The notes under the pieces: model-generated
The model's database searches: none
The model's input: only the letters and a program-made list of their open reading frames with translations
Told to the model about the DNA's origin: nothing
Part shown: positions 45,291 through 54,579 of the stretch, in pieces
Position numbering within the stretch: position 1 is the stretch's first letter
Layout of the letters: each line of letters opens with the position of its first letter
Origin: JADKAV01 sp037046735
Lineage (GTDB): Bacteria; Actinomycetota; Actinomycetes; S36-B12; UBA10799
Assembly: GCA_037046735.1 (NCBI GenBank)
Contig: JBAOHC010000027.1
Span: 310,001 to 374,000 of the forward strand
Length of the DNA: 64,000 nucleotides
Direction of reading: 5' to 3'
Translations under genes and position numbers: made by a program

Positions 45291-46398
45291 ATGGATCAAT
45301 CAATGGTTGCGGCGTGGGAGGCGATGCTGCCCGACGGTGACCCGCTCGAGGTCGCCAAGGCCGCCGAGGCGATGATCGGGTTCTTCCACGCCCAGCAACT
45401 GGTGGCGTTCCATCAGGTGTACCAAGACTCCGAGGCTGGTGCCGACCCCGACGGGGTGGTCGTGGATCCGTGCCCGCCGGAGATCGCCTGCGCGATGCTG
45501 TGGAGCCCGGGTGTCGCGTCGGCGATGGTGGATGTGGCGGTGGATGTGGTCACCGACCTGCCCGCGGTGTTGGCCGCGCTGGCTGAGGGCCGGATCGATC
45601 TGGGCGAAGGTCCGGGAGATCGTCCGCGCGACCTGCGGGCTTTCGCTGTCCGACCGGCGGGAGGTGGCCGACCGGGCCATCACCTACGCCGCCACCCACA
45701 CGAGGTCGCAGTTGCGTCCGTGGCTGACCCGGCAGGTCGACCGGATCGACCCCGACGCCGCCGAACGCCGTCGTAAGCGGGCCCGTAAACAGCGCGGGGT
45801 GTGGCTGACCCCGGAACCGGACGGGATGGCCACCCTGTCCGCCTACCTCACCGCCGAAGAAGCCAGCGCCTGTATGGAGTCGGTGCGGGTGGCCTGCCGT
45901 TCCACCGACGGGTCGCGGGACGCCAACCAGGCCGACACCTTCGTGGAACTGCTGACCGGGATCAGCCCCGCCCAGCAGGTCCCGGTGACCGTGATCATGA
46001 CCGACCAGGGTGCCGAGATCGAGGGGTACGGCCCGATCAGCGATGGTCACGCCGCCGACCTGCTGGCCCGGCTGCACACACCCTCGGTGACCGTCCTGAC
46101 CCGCCCACCCATGGGCATCCGCTACGCCCCGAGCCTTGCCATGCGCCGGTACGTGCAGGTGAGGGATCGGCACTGCCGCTTCCCCGGCTGCCAGCGCCCC
46201 GCCCGCCGCTGCGACCTCGACCACCTCACCCCCTGGCCGGCCGGGCCGACTGACGTCGACAACCTGGCGTGTCTGTGCCGGCACCATCACCGAATCAAAA
46301 CCCACACCGCATGGAAAGTCCGCAGACTCCCCGGCAACATCCTGGAATGGACCAGCCCCACCGGACGGGTCTACCGCAGCACCCTCGAAGACCCCTGA
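45291..46398 (+). CDS. DUF222/HNH endonuclease-like (13E12 type), copy 2, frameshifted
   Basis: About 368 residues after joining frames. Starts MDQSMVAAWEAMLPDGDPLEVAKAAEAMIG, very similar to copy 1 at 20665. Near 45607 the frame moves by one (GRIDLG resumes as KVREIVRATCGL). The HNH motif is complete: CRFPGCQRPARRCDLDHLTPW then LCRHHHRIKTHTAW. The break is at a different place from that in copy 1, so it was not inherited from a common ancestor. Confidence 0.8.
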
Positions 46399-46513
46399 CG
46401 GTAAGCTTCCCGCCCACGGCGGGCAGCCACAAGCACAGTCGTCCCGGGTCGAAATGACGGTGAGCTCCCGGCAGCTGTTCACGCTCCCGGGCGACTCGGG
46501 TGCGACCCACTTC

Positions 46514-47839
46514 CTAGACCCGGTTCCTGGCTGCCGCGTCCATCGCGGCGCTTTCTGGACCCGATGGCCCGGGGGGCACGCGCTGAGGCTGCGTGCGCGA
46601 CTGGATGGCGATGATCACGGGCACGAGGACAGACGCGACGATCCCCGCGGCCAGGCCGTTGTTGTACAGGTTGAGACCGGCATGGAGCTGTCCGACGGTC
46701 TGCACCGCGGATGCGTGGATGAAACCCGCCACGATGCCCCAGTGCCATCCGAACCGGCCGGCGATCGGCGCCAGTGTCGTTCCGAAAAGGGCTGCGAGCA
46801 ACAGCGTCGCGTCAGCCGCGCTGTCCGCCTTGCCCAGTGATGCCAGGAACACGCCCAGCATGACCGGCAAGATGTTCAGGGGATTCTTGCCGAACGCGGC
46901 GAAGCCGACGATGCTGAGCAGCGCCCCCACGACCGGCCCGTTCAGGTCACCGCCCACCACGACGACGTAGGCCATCCCAACAGCGCCGGCCAGGGCCATG
47001 TTGACCAGCGTGGCGCCGATCCCCACCATGGCGATGAAGTCGGTGGGCGCCTGTCCGGACACCCGCAGCAACTGGCGCACCCCCGCAAGAGCATCACGGT
47101 CGAACCAGAGTCCGAGTGCGATGAGAGACAGCAGAATCACACCGAGAAAGGGCACGAGCAGGCGGTTGTTCCCCGTGGTCCACACGAACACCGGCTCCGG
47201 CACGAACCCGTAGGCCTTGTACATGGCCACCACCAGCACGCCGATCAGTCCGGCCGTGAATCCCATGTTGTACAAGCAGAAGCCCATGTGGGCCTTGAAC
47301 AGCTGCGCCGCCGCCGGCACCAGGACGAAGCCGATGACCAGCGCCGTGGCGAGGGCGAGCGGCACGGTGAAGACCGGGCTCAGACTCGTACTCAACAGGA
47401 TCTCCGAGACGATCGGAGCCAGGGCCACCCCGAAGAACGCGGTATTGATGTTGCTGGCGAAGCTCTGCCCCTGGAATCGCGAGTAGAGCCAGACCCCGAC
47501 GATGATCGGCCAGACATTCAAGAGGTTCTTGCCGAACAGTGCGAAGCCGAGGACCAGGAACAGGCATGCGACCGACGCCCCGGTGATGGCGGCACCGCAC
47601 CGTTCGTACACCAGGCATGCCAGCAGAGTGAGCAGTCCGGCATTGACGCACGCGGCCCCGATCCCGCCAATCCCGAAGTAGTCAGTGATCAGGGCGTCCC
47701 GGGTGGTCAGGATCTCGACCAGACCCCGAGCGACCTCCATGGGGCCGTCGACGGCCAGGCCGAAAGCGATGAAGGCGAGTGCGTAGCCGGCCACGATGAG
47801 CAGGATGCCCCGATCGGAAATGCGCGTGGGGCCGGTCAT
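46514..47839 (-). CDS. DUF1576 membrane protein
   Basis: 441 residues from the ATG at 47839 (MTGPTRISDRGILLIVAGYALAF), with about twelve helices. It is internally duplicated: LGFALFGKNLLNVWPIIVGVWL in the first half matches VGFAAFGKNPLNILPVMLGVFL in the second, and each half ends near an FNAHMGFCLYN/LHAGLNLYNNG type motif. This is the DUF1576 pattern; no transport substrate is established. The twofold repeat suggests an inverted-repeat or tandem-repeat transporter or channel. Single-gene unit. Confidence 0.87.
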   Translation of the reverse strand: MTGPTRISDRGILLIVAGYALAFIAFGLAVDGPMEVARGLVEILTTRDALITDYFGIGGIGAACVNAGLLTLLACLVYERCGAAITGASVACLFLVLGFALFGKNLLNVWPIIVGVWLYSRFQGQSFASNINTAFFGVALAPIVSEILLSTSLSPVFTVPLALATALVIGFVLVPAAAQLFKAHMGFCLYNMGFTAGLIGVLVVAMYKAYGFVPEPVFVWTTGNNRLLVPFLGVILLSLIALGLWFDRDALAGVRQLLRVSGQAPTDFIAMVGIGATLVNMALAGAVGMAYVVVVGGDLNGPVVGALLSIVGFAAFGKNPLNILPVMLGVFLASLGKADSAADATLLLAALFGTTLAPIAGRFGWHWGIVAGFIHASAVQTVGQLHAGLNLYNNGLAAGIVASVLVPVIIAIQSRTQPQRVPPGPSGPESAAMDAAARNRV

Positions 47840-48119
47840 GGAAGGGCCTCGCCAGGACCGCGATCCCTCCCCCGACACCCCCGGATGCTCCCGAGTTGCT
47901 CATAAGCCCCTGCGTGGAGCGCTCCCGCCGCCTGGTGCACGGTGGTGATCTTACGTGGGGCCGGCACGTGATGGGGTATCCGCAAGAGGTGGCTCTCGCA
48001 CCCCACCACGAGAAGGTCCATGAAGGACGTCGATCGCCCTCGCTCGGGCACGGGCCGCGGTCCGGTGCTCGAACAGCACGACGCCGCCTGACCCACTCCC
48101 ATCGTGGGCTGCGATGACT

Positions 48120-48402
48120 CGCCATCCGCTGAAACTACGCAGCCCCTCAGGGTGGCTGGTGTTCCCGCAAGCGTCACCATGTTCTGCAGTCGTCCGGGGA
48201 CACCGTGCCCAGAGCCACCGCCTGGCTCCCGCCCGCCGACGCGGCCTGGATCGACACCGGCTGGTTCGCTGCATTCGGCGACAGATACGGCGTATCGATG
48301 CCGTTGGTCGTCTGGGTCACCGAGTCGTTGAAGTAGACCGGTGTGCCGTCTGCGGTGAGCCCGAAGAAGTCACGATCCAGTCGGCGTTCACCATCCAGGT
48401 CG
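48120..48402 (-). pseudogene. Decayed C-terminal fragment of the large secreted protein family
   Basis: Frames on the minus strand give NADWIV, then DFFGLTADGTPVYFNDSV and SPNAANQPVSIQAASAGGSQ, then, after another frame change, NMVTLAGTPAT. The intact protein at 1049-3334 has the same order: DADWLV, FFGVTADGQPTYIEESV, APNAANQPVSIQAASAGGSQ and DMVTLDGTPAV. At least two frame changes and no start mark it as a true remnant. Confidence 0.85.
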
Positions 48403-48417
48403 GTTCTGCCCCGCGGC

Positions 48418-49002
48418 CTAGCAGCCGTCCAAGGACCAACTCTTGATCGGCGCTGTGGAACTCCTGTCCCGGACGGCGAAGAAGTTGTAACGGCTCTTCG
48501 CGTTGTGCACGTAGTAGTCAAGCCAGCCGGCGCGAGAGCGCACCGAGTAGATGTTCCACCCGGTGCCGGGGCTGTAGGGGATGGCCAAGTAGCCGGTCTT
48601 CTTGAGGCCGGGGTAGAGAGACTTGGCCCTGCTCAGTGGGGCGTTGGACTTCAGGCCCTTGCTCGTGGTGATGCGCTTGCCGCTGACCGTCTGGCTGCCC
48701 GACCAGGCGACGACCACCCCGTCCTTGCGTCGCCAGTTGTCGTAGGCCACCACCCCGTCGAGCCGTCCCCCGCACAGGTCATTCACAGCCAGCAGACCGT
48801 CCGCCTTTGCCGCGGCGACGGTCGTCTTGCCCATCCGTAGCGCACCGAATCGCCCCGGCGACATCACAGACGGACAGGTTCCGGTCCATTGCGGGAAACC
48901 GCCGCCGTTGTAGGAGTAGGTGCACGTCCCGGCATGAGCTGGCACACTGCCGAGCACTCCCGCGGCCACTGCCGTCGCCGCCACCCAGATCGCCTTGTTC
49001 AT
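48418..49002 (-). CDS. Small secreted protein
   Basis: 194 residues. The ATG at 49002 follows GAGGGGAAG. A signal peptide ends at VPAHA. The mature part starts GTCTYSYNGGGFPQWTGTCPS, with a probable disulfide, and ends SWSLDGC. The repeated use of SRAKSLYPGLKKTGYLAIPYSPGTGW and YYVHNAKSRYNFFAVRD suggests a beta-rich extracellular domain. No family was recognised. The remnant of the large secreted family lies just downstream. Confidence 0.75.
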   Translation of the reverse strand: MNKAIWVAATAVAAGVLGSVPAHAGTCTYSYNGGGFPQWTGTCPSVMSPGRFGALRMGKTTVAAAKADGLLAVNDLCGGRLDGVVAYDNWRRKDGVVVAWSGSQTVSGKRITTSKGLKSNAPLSRAKSLYPGLKKTGYLAIPYSPGTGWNIYSVRSRAGWLDYYVHNAKSRYNFFAVRDRSSTAPIKSWSLDGC

Positions 49003-49296
49003 AACTTCCCCTCAGTCGGCCCTCCCCCAGACTACTGCGCAGTTGCCCCAACGAATCCGGGAACGACGTCTGCCGCTGGCCGCAACCTTCTGCGGAAGAT
49101 CCACGAGTTGGGCCCAACACGTCGGGGCGAAACAGTGCCCGCGGTGAGCCTGTACCCGGCCCAGGAGTGCGCGAGGCAACCCGCAGCAGATGCGACAGAT
49201 AGAACTCGGACGGCTTCCGGCGCTGCCCCCCATGTGCATTCGCCCGTGCGACAAAGCAGCCCCGACAGCGGGCGAATAGCCGGGTTCACTCTTGGG

Positions 49297-50379
49297 TCAA
49301 CTGACCGCCTCCCGCAGCTGCTCAGGAGTCAGGCCACCCAACCCCAGACCGGCCATGGTCCGGGCCTGCTCGTCGGCGTAGTCGCGGCCCGTGACCACCG
49401 AACTCAGAGTCAACACCGAGTCCATCACCGGCGTGGCAACCCCGATTTGCCGTGCCAGATCGGTCATGAACACCAGGCCGAAGCCGGCGTCCTCGTTGAA
49501 GTAGCGGTGGTCGAGCGCGGGCTGCGCCTTGATCCCCAAGAACCCCGGCGCCTGGGAGTATCCGATGCCGTAATCGTCGATGACCTGGTAGCCCTGTGAG
49601 ATGCCGATGACGGGGTCGCGCTGCACGGGCACATCGAGAGCCTGCGCGATCTGCACCCGTTCGAGGTCAACACCGCGGATCAGTCGACCGACGGCCTCGG
49701 TCACGCCCTCTTCGTAGAACAAGAAGTCCCCACCGGTGCGCTCAATGAGACCCGCATTACACAAGGACACGGCCGGATGGATGATCGGGTTGCTGTTCTG
49801 CAGGGTGGTCTGCCAGATGCTCTGCGCGGGCGCGATCTCCGCGTGCACCGAGCGGAGGGTTTCGAACACCGCCCCGGTCGCGCTACTCGGCAAGGCAGCC
49901 ACGTAGTAGCCGCCTTTGAGCCGGTTGTAGACCGTCAGATGAGCGGTGCCCGTCACGCGCACCGCGTACGGCAGGGTCGATGTCTCGGCCACTACCACCG
50001 CGCCGTCATCGAGAGCCAGTCCCAGCGACTGCTTGAAGACGATGGCACCCGCGCACGAGCCTGGGCACACGACGAAGACCTGCCCTGGACTGACGTGTGG
50101 TTTGCAGGCCACCGCGAACGGTGCCGTGCTGTAGGCGGGGCCCACGGCAAAGACCAGTTCCGCGCCCTTGAGCGCGACAGCGATGTCGTGACCTGAGTAG
50201 GCCACTGGCGCGAACCCTTCCAACTCCCCGTCCGAGGTGATGCCGCCGGCGGCCGCGACAGCGGCGATGTTCGCGCCGAACTGTTCGAAGTCGAATAGGG
50301 CCACCTCATGACCGGCCTGCGACCACTCGAACGCGATCGCCATACCACCGTTGCCTGAACCCAGGACTGACACCTTCAT
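49297..50379 (-). CDS. NAD/NADP octopine/nopaline dehydrogenase family protein
   Basis: 360 residues. The ATG at 50379 follows GGAGG. The Rossmann fold is VSVLGSGNGGMAIAFEWSQAGHEVALFD. The opine-dehydrogenase C-terminal domain contains NSNPIIHPAVSLCNAGLIERTGGDFLFYEEGVTEAVGRLI, in which the histidine after NP-I-I is the usual catalytic residue. These enzymes join an amino acid and a keto acid (or the reverse). The actual substrates are unknown. Single-gene unit. Confidence 0.88.
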   Translation of the reverse strand: MKVSVLGSGNGGMAIAFEWSQAGHEVALFDFEQFGANIAAVAAAGGITSDGELEGFAPVAYSGHDIAVALKGAELVFAVGPAYSTAPFAVACKPHVSPGQVFVVCPGSCAGAIVFKQSLGLALDDGAVVVAETSTLPYAVRVTGTAHLTVYNRLKGGYYVAALPSSATGAVFETLRSVHAEIAPAQSIWQTTLQNSNPIIHPAVSLCNAGLIERTGGDFLFYEEGVTEAVGRLIRGVDLERVQIAQALDVPVQRDPVIGISQGYQVIDDYGIGYSQAPGFLGIKAQPALDHRYFNEDAGFGLVFMTDLARQIGVATPVMDSVLTLSSVVTGRDYADEQARTMAGLGLGGLTPEQLREAVS

Positions 50380-50464
50380 CGCACACCTCCACTACTGATT
50401 GTTGTCCGGTAGCGAGCAGGCTGCACGGCAGGGCTAAGGACAACCAGTGGTGCTCCCCGTCCCC

Positions 50465-51160
50465 TCACCCGGGCCCCAGCACGTTGATGGCATAGGCGAT
50501 GACCAGCATCCCGACGGCCAGTGACACCAGCGACTCCGAGACCATCATCAGTTTGGCCCAGGGCCGGATCGCCGAAACGTCGGTCGGGCTGAAGGCCAAC
50601 GCCGTGTTGAAGGACAGGGCCAGGTAGTCGACGAACTGGGGGTACCAACCGGGACCCACAACATCGGTCATGGAGGACTCCGGGAACACGAAAGCGGGCG
50701 CCACCGTCGTGTCGGCGTTGGCCCGGGCCGCCGCCCCACCGGCATCCAGATCCCAGTACCAGAGCGCGTAGGCCAGGACATTGGAAACCCAGATGATCCC
50801 CCCGATGCCCAGCAGCTGTCCGGCACTATCGAACGATGCCTGGGTGAGGATGCCATCCACCAGCCGGATGGCCTGGTAGGCCGTGACGATCGTGATAGTC
50901 GCGATCATCAACCCGGTGGTGATCCGCAGCCACCGGCGCTGGCGGTCGATGCGCCCAGGATCGCCCAGGATCAGGACGACGAGGAACGCCAGAAGAAACA
51001 GCGGGTAGACAACCGAAACGCTGAGGACCACGCGGAAGTCCTCGGGCAGCAGCATGAAGCCGATGCCTTGGACCATCACCGCAGCTGCCATCGGCCACCG
51101 TCGCTCCGCACCCCGCCGCAGAGTCTGCTGCTCAGTTCGTCTGGCCACCCCGGAGTCCAT
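50465..51160 (-). CDS. DUF1345-like membrane protein
   Basis: 231 residues from the ATG at 51160. About six helices: AAAVMVQGIGFMLL, VVYPLFLLAFLVVLIL, GLMIATITIVTAYQAI, LLGIGGIIWVSNVLAYALWYW, FVDYLALSFNTALAFSP and LVSLAVGMLVIAYAINVL. The block WYPQFVDYLALSFNTALAFSPTDVSAI is the mark of DUF1345-type proteins, whose function is unknown. Single gene. Confidence 0.8.
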   Translation of the reverse strand: MDSGVARRTEQQTLRRGAERRWPMAAAVMVQGIGFMLLPEDFRVVLSVSVVYPLFLLAFLVVLILGDPGRIDRQRRWLRITTGLMIATITIVTAYQAIRLVDGILTQASFDSAGQLLGIGGIIWVSNVLAYALWYWDLDAGGAAARANADTTVAPAFVFPESSMTDVVGPGWYPQFVDYLALSFNTALAFSPTDVSAIRPWAKLMMVSESLVSLAVGMLVIAYAINVLGPG

Positions 51161-51336
51161 GGGCGCCCACGCTACCCGCACGAAGCATGCTGTGGCGGAG
51201 CGAACGTTTGGACGGCCGTGCTTGGAAGTGCGCGGGTTCCGAGCGAAGATGTGGATGTGCCCCGCGGTGCAATTAGTGCATATCGGACATCAGGGGGTGT
51301 GTCGCGGGTTGGGATCTCCCAGCCACGGACGCCGCC

Positions 51337-51350
51337 CAACCAGATGTGGA
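51337..51350. repeat. Family B repeat, single arm
   Basis: CAACCAGATGTGGA, identical to the right arm at 34668 and 56849, next to the stop of the peptidoglycan-binding gene. The matching left arm was not found nearby. Confidence 0.55.
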
Positions 51351-51353
51351 CGC

Positions 51354-51770
51354 TCAGTGGAACAAGAAGCAGGACTTCGACAGTCGCTTCCAGGTCTGCT
51401 TGCCCACCTTGCCGTCCACGAACAGGTTCTCCCGCTCCTGGAAACGGCGGACGGCCGAGGCCGTCTGCGGGCCATAGGCCCCGTCCGCCACGAGCGGCCT
51501 GCCGGCACTGTCGCGGATCCCGATCCGTTGCAGCACTGCCTGCACGCTGCGCACGGCCTTTCGCACCTGCCGATTGGTCGAGTCCTGCTGAGCGGTCGAC
51601 AGGAGGAACCCGAAGGGGTAGCGCGGATTGGGCGTCGCGGGGTCCAGCGGTTGCTTCGCAAAGTGGCAGACCGTCACCTTCGACCCTGCCGTCTGCGCAG
51701 CCGCAGCCGGGGCTGCGGGAGCCAGAACTGCCAGTGTCACACCAATGAGTGCTGCCGCTCGAACCTGCAT
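51354..51770 (-). CDS. Secreted peptidoglycan-binding-domain protein
   Basis: 138 residues from the ATG at 51770, with GGAGG before it. A signal peptide ends near APAAAAAQT. The C-terminal domain (SVQAVLQRIGIRDSAGRPLVADGAYGPQTASAVRRFQERENLFVDGKVGKQTWKRL) is a PG_binding_1 fold. No catalytic domain is attached, so it is likely a wall-binding accessory. Two cysteines (VCHF, SCFLFH) may form a disulfide. Confidence 0.85.
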   Translation of the reverse strand: MQVRAAALIGVTLAVLAPAAPAAAAQTAGSKVTVCHFAKQPLDPATPNPRYPFGFLLSTAQQDSTNRQVRKAVRSVQAVLQRIGIRDSAGRPLVADGAYGPQTASAVRRFQERENLFVDGKVGKQTWKRLSKSCFLFH

Positions 51771-52081
51771 GAGGACCTCCTGTGTCGCTGGATCGCCAGC
51801 GTAGCCGCGCGTAGGCTTCCCCGGCCATAGGCAATGGTCCAGCGCCGCAAGACGCACGGCCATGACCCGGGAATCCTGTCTCGAACATGCCTCACTGTTC
51901 ATTCATCCCGCGGAACGCTACAAGCGGCGCAGGGCGAACATCAGTGGGATTCGCACGCCCAACCATGATCCTCGCGCGTGAGCGTTTGGCAAAGCCAGTG
52001 GCGGGTGGGGGCAGTCGGCGGAAGAGCAGGGCAAAAGTTCTCGGCCTTTGGCGCAGTGTTCACCCTCATCCCGGCAGACCT

Positions 52082-52118
52082 CGCGCCAAACGCCTCACTA
52101 GCCGCCGCGTTTGGCGCG
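52082..52118. repeat. Perfect inverted repeat
   Basis: CGCGCCAAACGC (52082-52093) and GCGTTTGGCGCG (52107-52118) pair perfectly over 12 bases with a 13-base loop. Nearby GTTTGGC and TTTGGCGC words repeat the arm sequence. Possibly a terminator or a regulatory site. Confidence 0.5.
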
Positions 52119-52194
52119 CGGTCTCCAGCGTTGTTGCCCGAACCGCTCGCGACCAACCAAGCCACGCACCCGGGGGACCCACGGACATCACCCG

Positions 52195-52396
52195 GTCCGT
52201 GGCGCCCACCGGGTCGTCGGCCTGACAATCTCGCTGCTGAACGGGGATCGCGTCGTGTGGCAGCACGCACGGGGCCACCGGCGCCACCCCGAGAACCCTG
52301 TTCCACATCGGCTGCGCGCCCAACACCGCATCTGCGATCGCCGGGATGCAGACAGTTCAGCCCGGTGTGCACAACCTCGACGAGACCGCTCTCAAG
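52195..52396 (+). pseudogene. Remnant of a beta-lactamase-related serine hydrolase
   Basis: One frame reads VVGLTISLLNGDRVVWQHA and the next, after a frame change, TLFHIGCAPNTASAIAGMQ and VHNLDE. In the class C beta-lactamase/esterase family this is the start region, VDGxxVW...TLFxIGSxTKxxTAxxxMQLVExGKLDLD. The catalytic SxxK is gone (CAPN). No start, and the rest of the gene is missing. Confidence 0.65.
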
Positions 52397-52412
52397 GGGC
52401 CCCGGACCGAGT

Positions 52413-54143
52413 TCACCGTTCGCGTTGCACTCGCTGTTCGTCCCACACTGGGACATCAGATTCGTAGACCACTCCGTCGGCACCGAAGACCAGAAACCGA
52501 TCGAACCCGCGGGCAAACCAGCGGTCGTGTGAGACGGCCACCACCGTGCCTTCGAACGACGCCAGACCCTCCTCGAGCGCCTGCGCCGACTCCACGTCGA
52601 GGTTGTCGGTGGGCTCATCCAGCAACAGCATGGTGGCCCCGGACAGCTCCAGCAGAAGGATCTGGAAACGCGCCTGTTGACCGCCGGACAGGGCACCGAA
52701 TACCTGCTCGGCAGCGTGCGCCAGTTCGTATCTGTCCAGAACGCGAGCGGCCTGCTCACGACCCATCCCGGCCCGCCCGCGACCATCTGCAGTGCGGTCG
52801 CCGCGGTGCAGGATGTCAAGCAAGGTGCGGTCCACCAGTTCCGGATGCTCGTGGGTTTGGACGAACCAACCGGGTCGCACACGCGCTCCCAGCCGCGCGA
52901 TCCCGGTGTGCGCGACGGGGGCGATGTCGGCCTCACCCACAGGCGTGTGCTGGAGGTCGGGTAACGACCCGCCCGCGGCCAGCAACCGCAGGAAATGTGA
53001 CTTACCGGAGCCATTGGAACCCAGGACCGCCACCCGCTCGCCGTACCAGATCTCCAGGTCGAAGGGCGACATCAAGCCCGCGTCCGGCAGGCGCAGTTCG
53101 AGGTCCTCGCACACCACCGCGCGCTTTCCGGTGCGGCCTCCGGTCAGGCGCATCACCACCCGCTGCTCCCGCGGCTGCTCGGTGGGCGGACCTGCCTGCT
53201 CGAACTTGCGCAACCGGGTCTGCGCCGCCTGGTACCGGCTGGCCAGCCCGTCGTTGTACGCCGCCTTCTGCCGCAGGGTGGTCACCAGGGTCTTGAGTTT
53301 GCGGTGCTCCTCGTCCCAGCGCCGACGCAACTCATCCAGCCGGGCGAACCGGTCCCGACGCGCATCGTGATACGACGCGTAACCGCCAGGATGGGTCCAC
53401 ACCCGATTGCCCGCCGCCCCCAGTTCCACAGTCACGACACGAGTGGCGGTGTTGGCCAGCAATTCCCGATCGTGGGAGATGAACAGGATCGTCTTGTCCG
53501 ACTCCTTGATGCGCTGTTCCAGCCAGACCTTCCCGGGAACATCGAGATAGTTGTCGGGTTCGTCGAGCAGGAGCACCTCGTCAGGTCCCGCGAGCAGATA
53601 CTCAAGGACCAGCCGCTTCTGCTCCCCGCCAGACAGAGTCCGCAGCGACCGGTACTTGACCCGGTCGTACGGCATACCCAGAGCGCTGACCGTGCAGACA
53701 TCCCAGGTGACCTCCGCGTCGTAGCCGCCAGCGTCGGCGTACTCAGCCAGGGCTTCGGCGTACTTCATCTGCAGGGCGTGGTCGTCGCTTTCCATCAGCG
53801 CCAGCTCGCAGTCCTCGATGGTGCGGGCAGCGGCGCGCACGCGCGCCGGCGCCACCGACAACAGCAGGTCCGCGACCGTGGGATCGGCGATGGCGGCATC
53901 CGCGCCCACCACCCCCTGGCCGACGAACTGCCGCATCACCCCAAGCCCACCGGAACGGGCGATCGCGCCCTCGTGGGCCCGGATGTCGCCGACGATGATC
54001 CGCAGCAATGTCGTCTTGCCTGAACCGTTGGCGCCGACCAGCGCGACCTTCTGCCCATCTCCCACCCGGAAGGAGACGTCGTCAAGCAACACTCGTCCAT
54101 CTGGCAACTCGTAGCGCACGCCGGCGACGTCAACGTGACCCAC
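52413..54143 (-). CDS. ABC-F type ATPase
   Basis: 576 residues, two ATPase domains and no membrane segment. First domain: Walker A LVGANGSGKTTLLR, signature LSGGEQKRLVLE, Walker B LLLDEPDNYLDV. Second: LGSNGSGKSHFLRLL, LSGGQQARFQILL, LLLDEPTDNLDV. A basic helical linker separates them (RRRWDEEHRKLKTLV ... RLRKFEQAG). ABC-F proteins act on the ribosome, in translation control or antibiotic protection. The start GTG at 54143 fits the family N-terminus (VGHVDVAGVRYELPDGR), but its ribosome site is too close. An inverted repeat in the leader may be an attenuator. Confidence 0.88.
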   Translation of the reverse strand: MGHVDVAGVRYELPDGRVLLDDVSFRVGDGQKVALVGANGSGKTTLLRIIVGDIRAHEGAIARSGGLGVMRQFVGQGVVGADAAIADPTVADLLLSVAPARVRAAARTIEDCELALMESDDHALQMKYAEALAEYADAGGYDAEVTWDVCTVSALGMPYDRVKYRSLRTLSGGEQKRLVLEYLLAGPDEVLLLDEPDNYLDVPGKVWLEQRIKESDKTILFISHDRELLANTATRVVTVELGAAGNRVWTHPGGYASYHDARRDRFARLDELRRRWDEEHRKLKTLVTTLRQKAAYNDGLASRYQAAQTRLRKFEQAGPPTEQPREQRVVMRLTGGRTGKRAVVCEDLELRLPDAGLMSPFDLEIWYGERVAVLGSNGSGKSHFLRLLAAGGSLPDLQHTPVGEADIAPVAHTGIARLGARVRPGWFVQTHEHPELVDRTLLDILHRGDRTADGRGRAGMGREQAARVLDRYELAHAAEQVFGALSGGQQARFQILLLELSGATMLLLDEPTDNLDVESAQALEEGLASFEGTVVAVSHDRWFARGFDRFLVFGADGVVYESDVPVWDEQRVQRER

Positions 54144-54219
54144 ACTCCAGCCTAAGCACGCTGCCGGACGTCCCCGGCACCTGCCGGTCGAACGCTGCAA
54201 AACCGCCCACTTCGTGCAA

Positions 54220-54263
54220 GATCGCCCCTCCCGGACAGGCGAACCTGACCGAAAGGGGCGATC
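54220..54263. promoter_or_regulatory. Inverted repeat in the ABC-F leader
   Basis: GATCGCCCCT (54220-54229) and AGGGGCGATC (54254-54263) pair perfectly with a 24-base loop, about 80 bases before the ABC-F start. ABC-F genes are often controlled by leader attenuation, so this is a candidate, not a demonstrated site. Confidence 0.4.
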
Positions 54264-54579
54264 CTCCCGAAGCGACCGAACATCAGCCCTTGAGCGACCG
54301 CCTCACGCCTGGTGTTCGACCTCCAATTGTCCGCGGAGTGGGGCCGGACCCGGACTACGACCGTCACCCGTGCGCTGCGATGGTGGGGATTCAGGCGGGC
54401 GGCGCCTCCGCCGACCCGGCTCTCAGCACCGGAACTCGCGCAGCGGCCGCTGCACGCCAAGGCGCCGGCGGAATCCCCCGCCCAAGGCTGAGCCCTACAA
54501 AGCCTTCCTGCAGCCGGCCCTGACTCGATGTACGCACCCGGACCCAGGCGGCGCCACGCTTCTGCACCGCCCAACGGTC

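Larger units (their letters stand above)
51771..52412. other. Gap with hairpin and serine-hydrolase remnant
   Basis: About 640 bases between two leftward genes. It contains the perfect hairpin at 52082-52118 and the beta-lactamase-like remnant at 52195-52396. The first 300 bases hold no recognised feature. Confidence 0.5.

Noticed and set aside
52413..54143. Pair of membrane ABC transporter ATPases
   Set aside because: Two ATPase domains in one chain with a basic linker and no membrane gene nearby define the ABC-F type.
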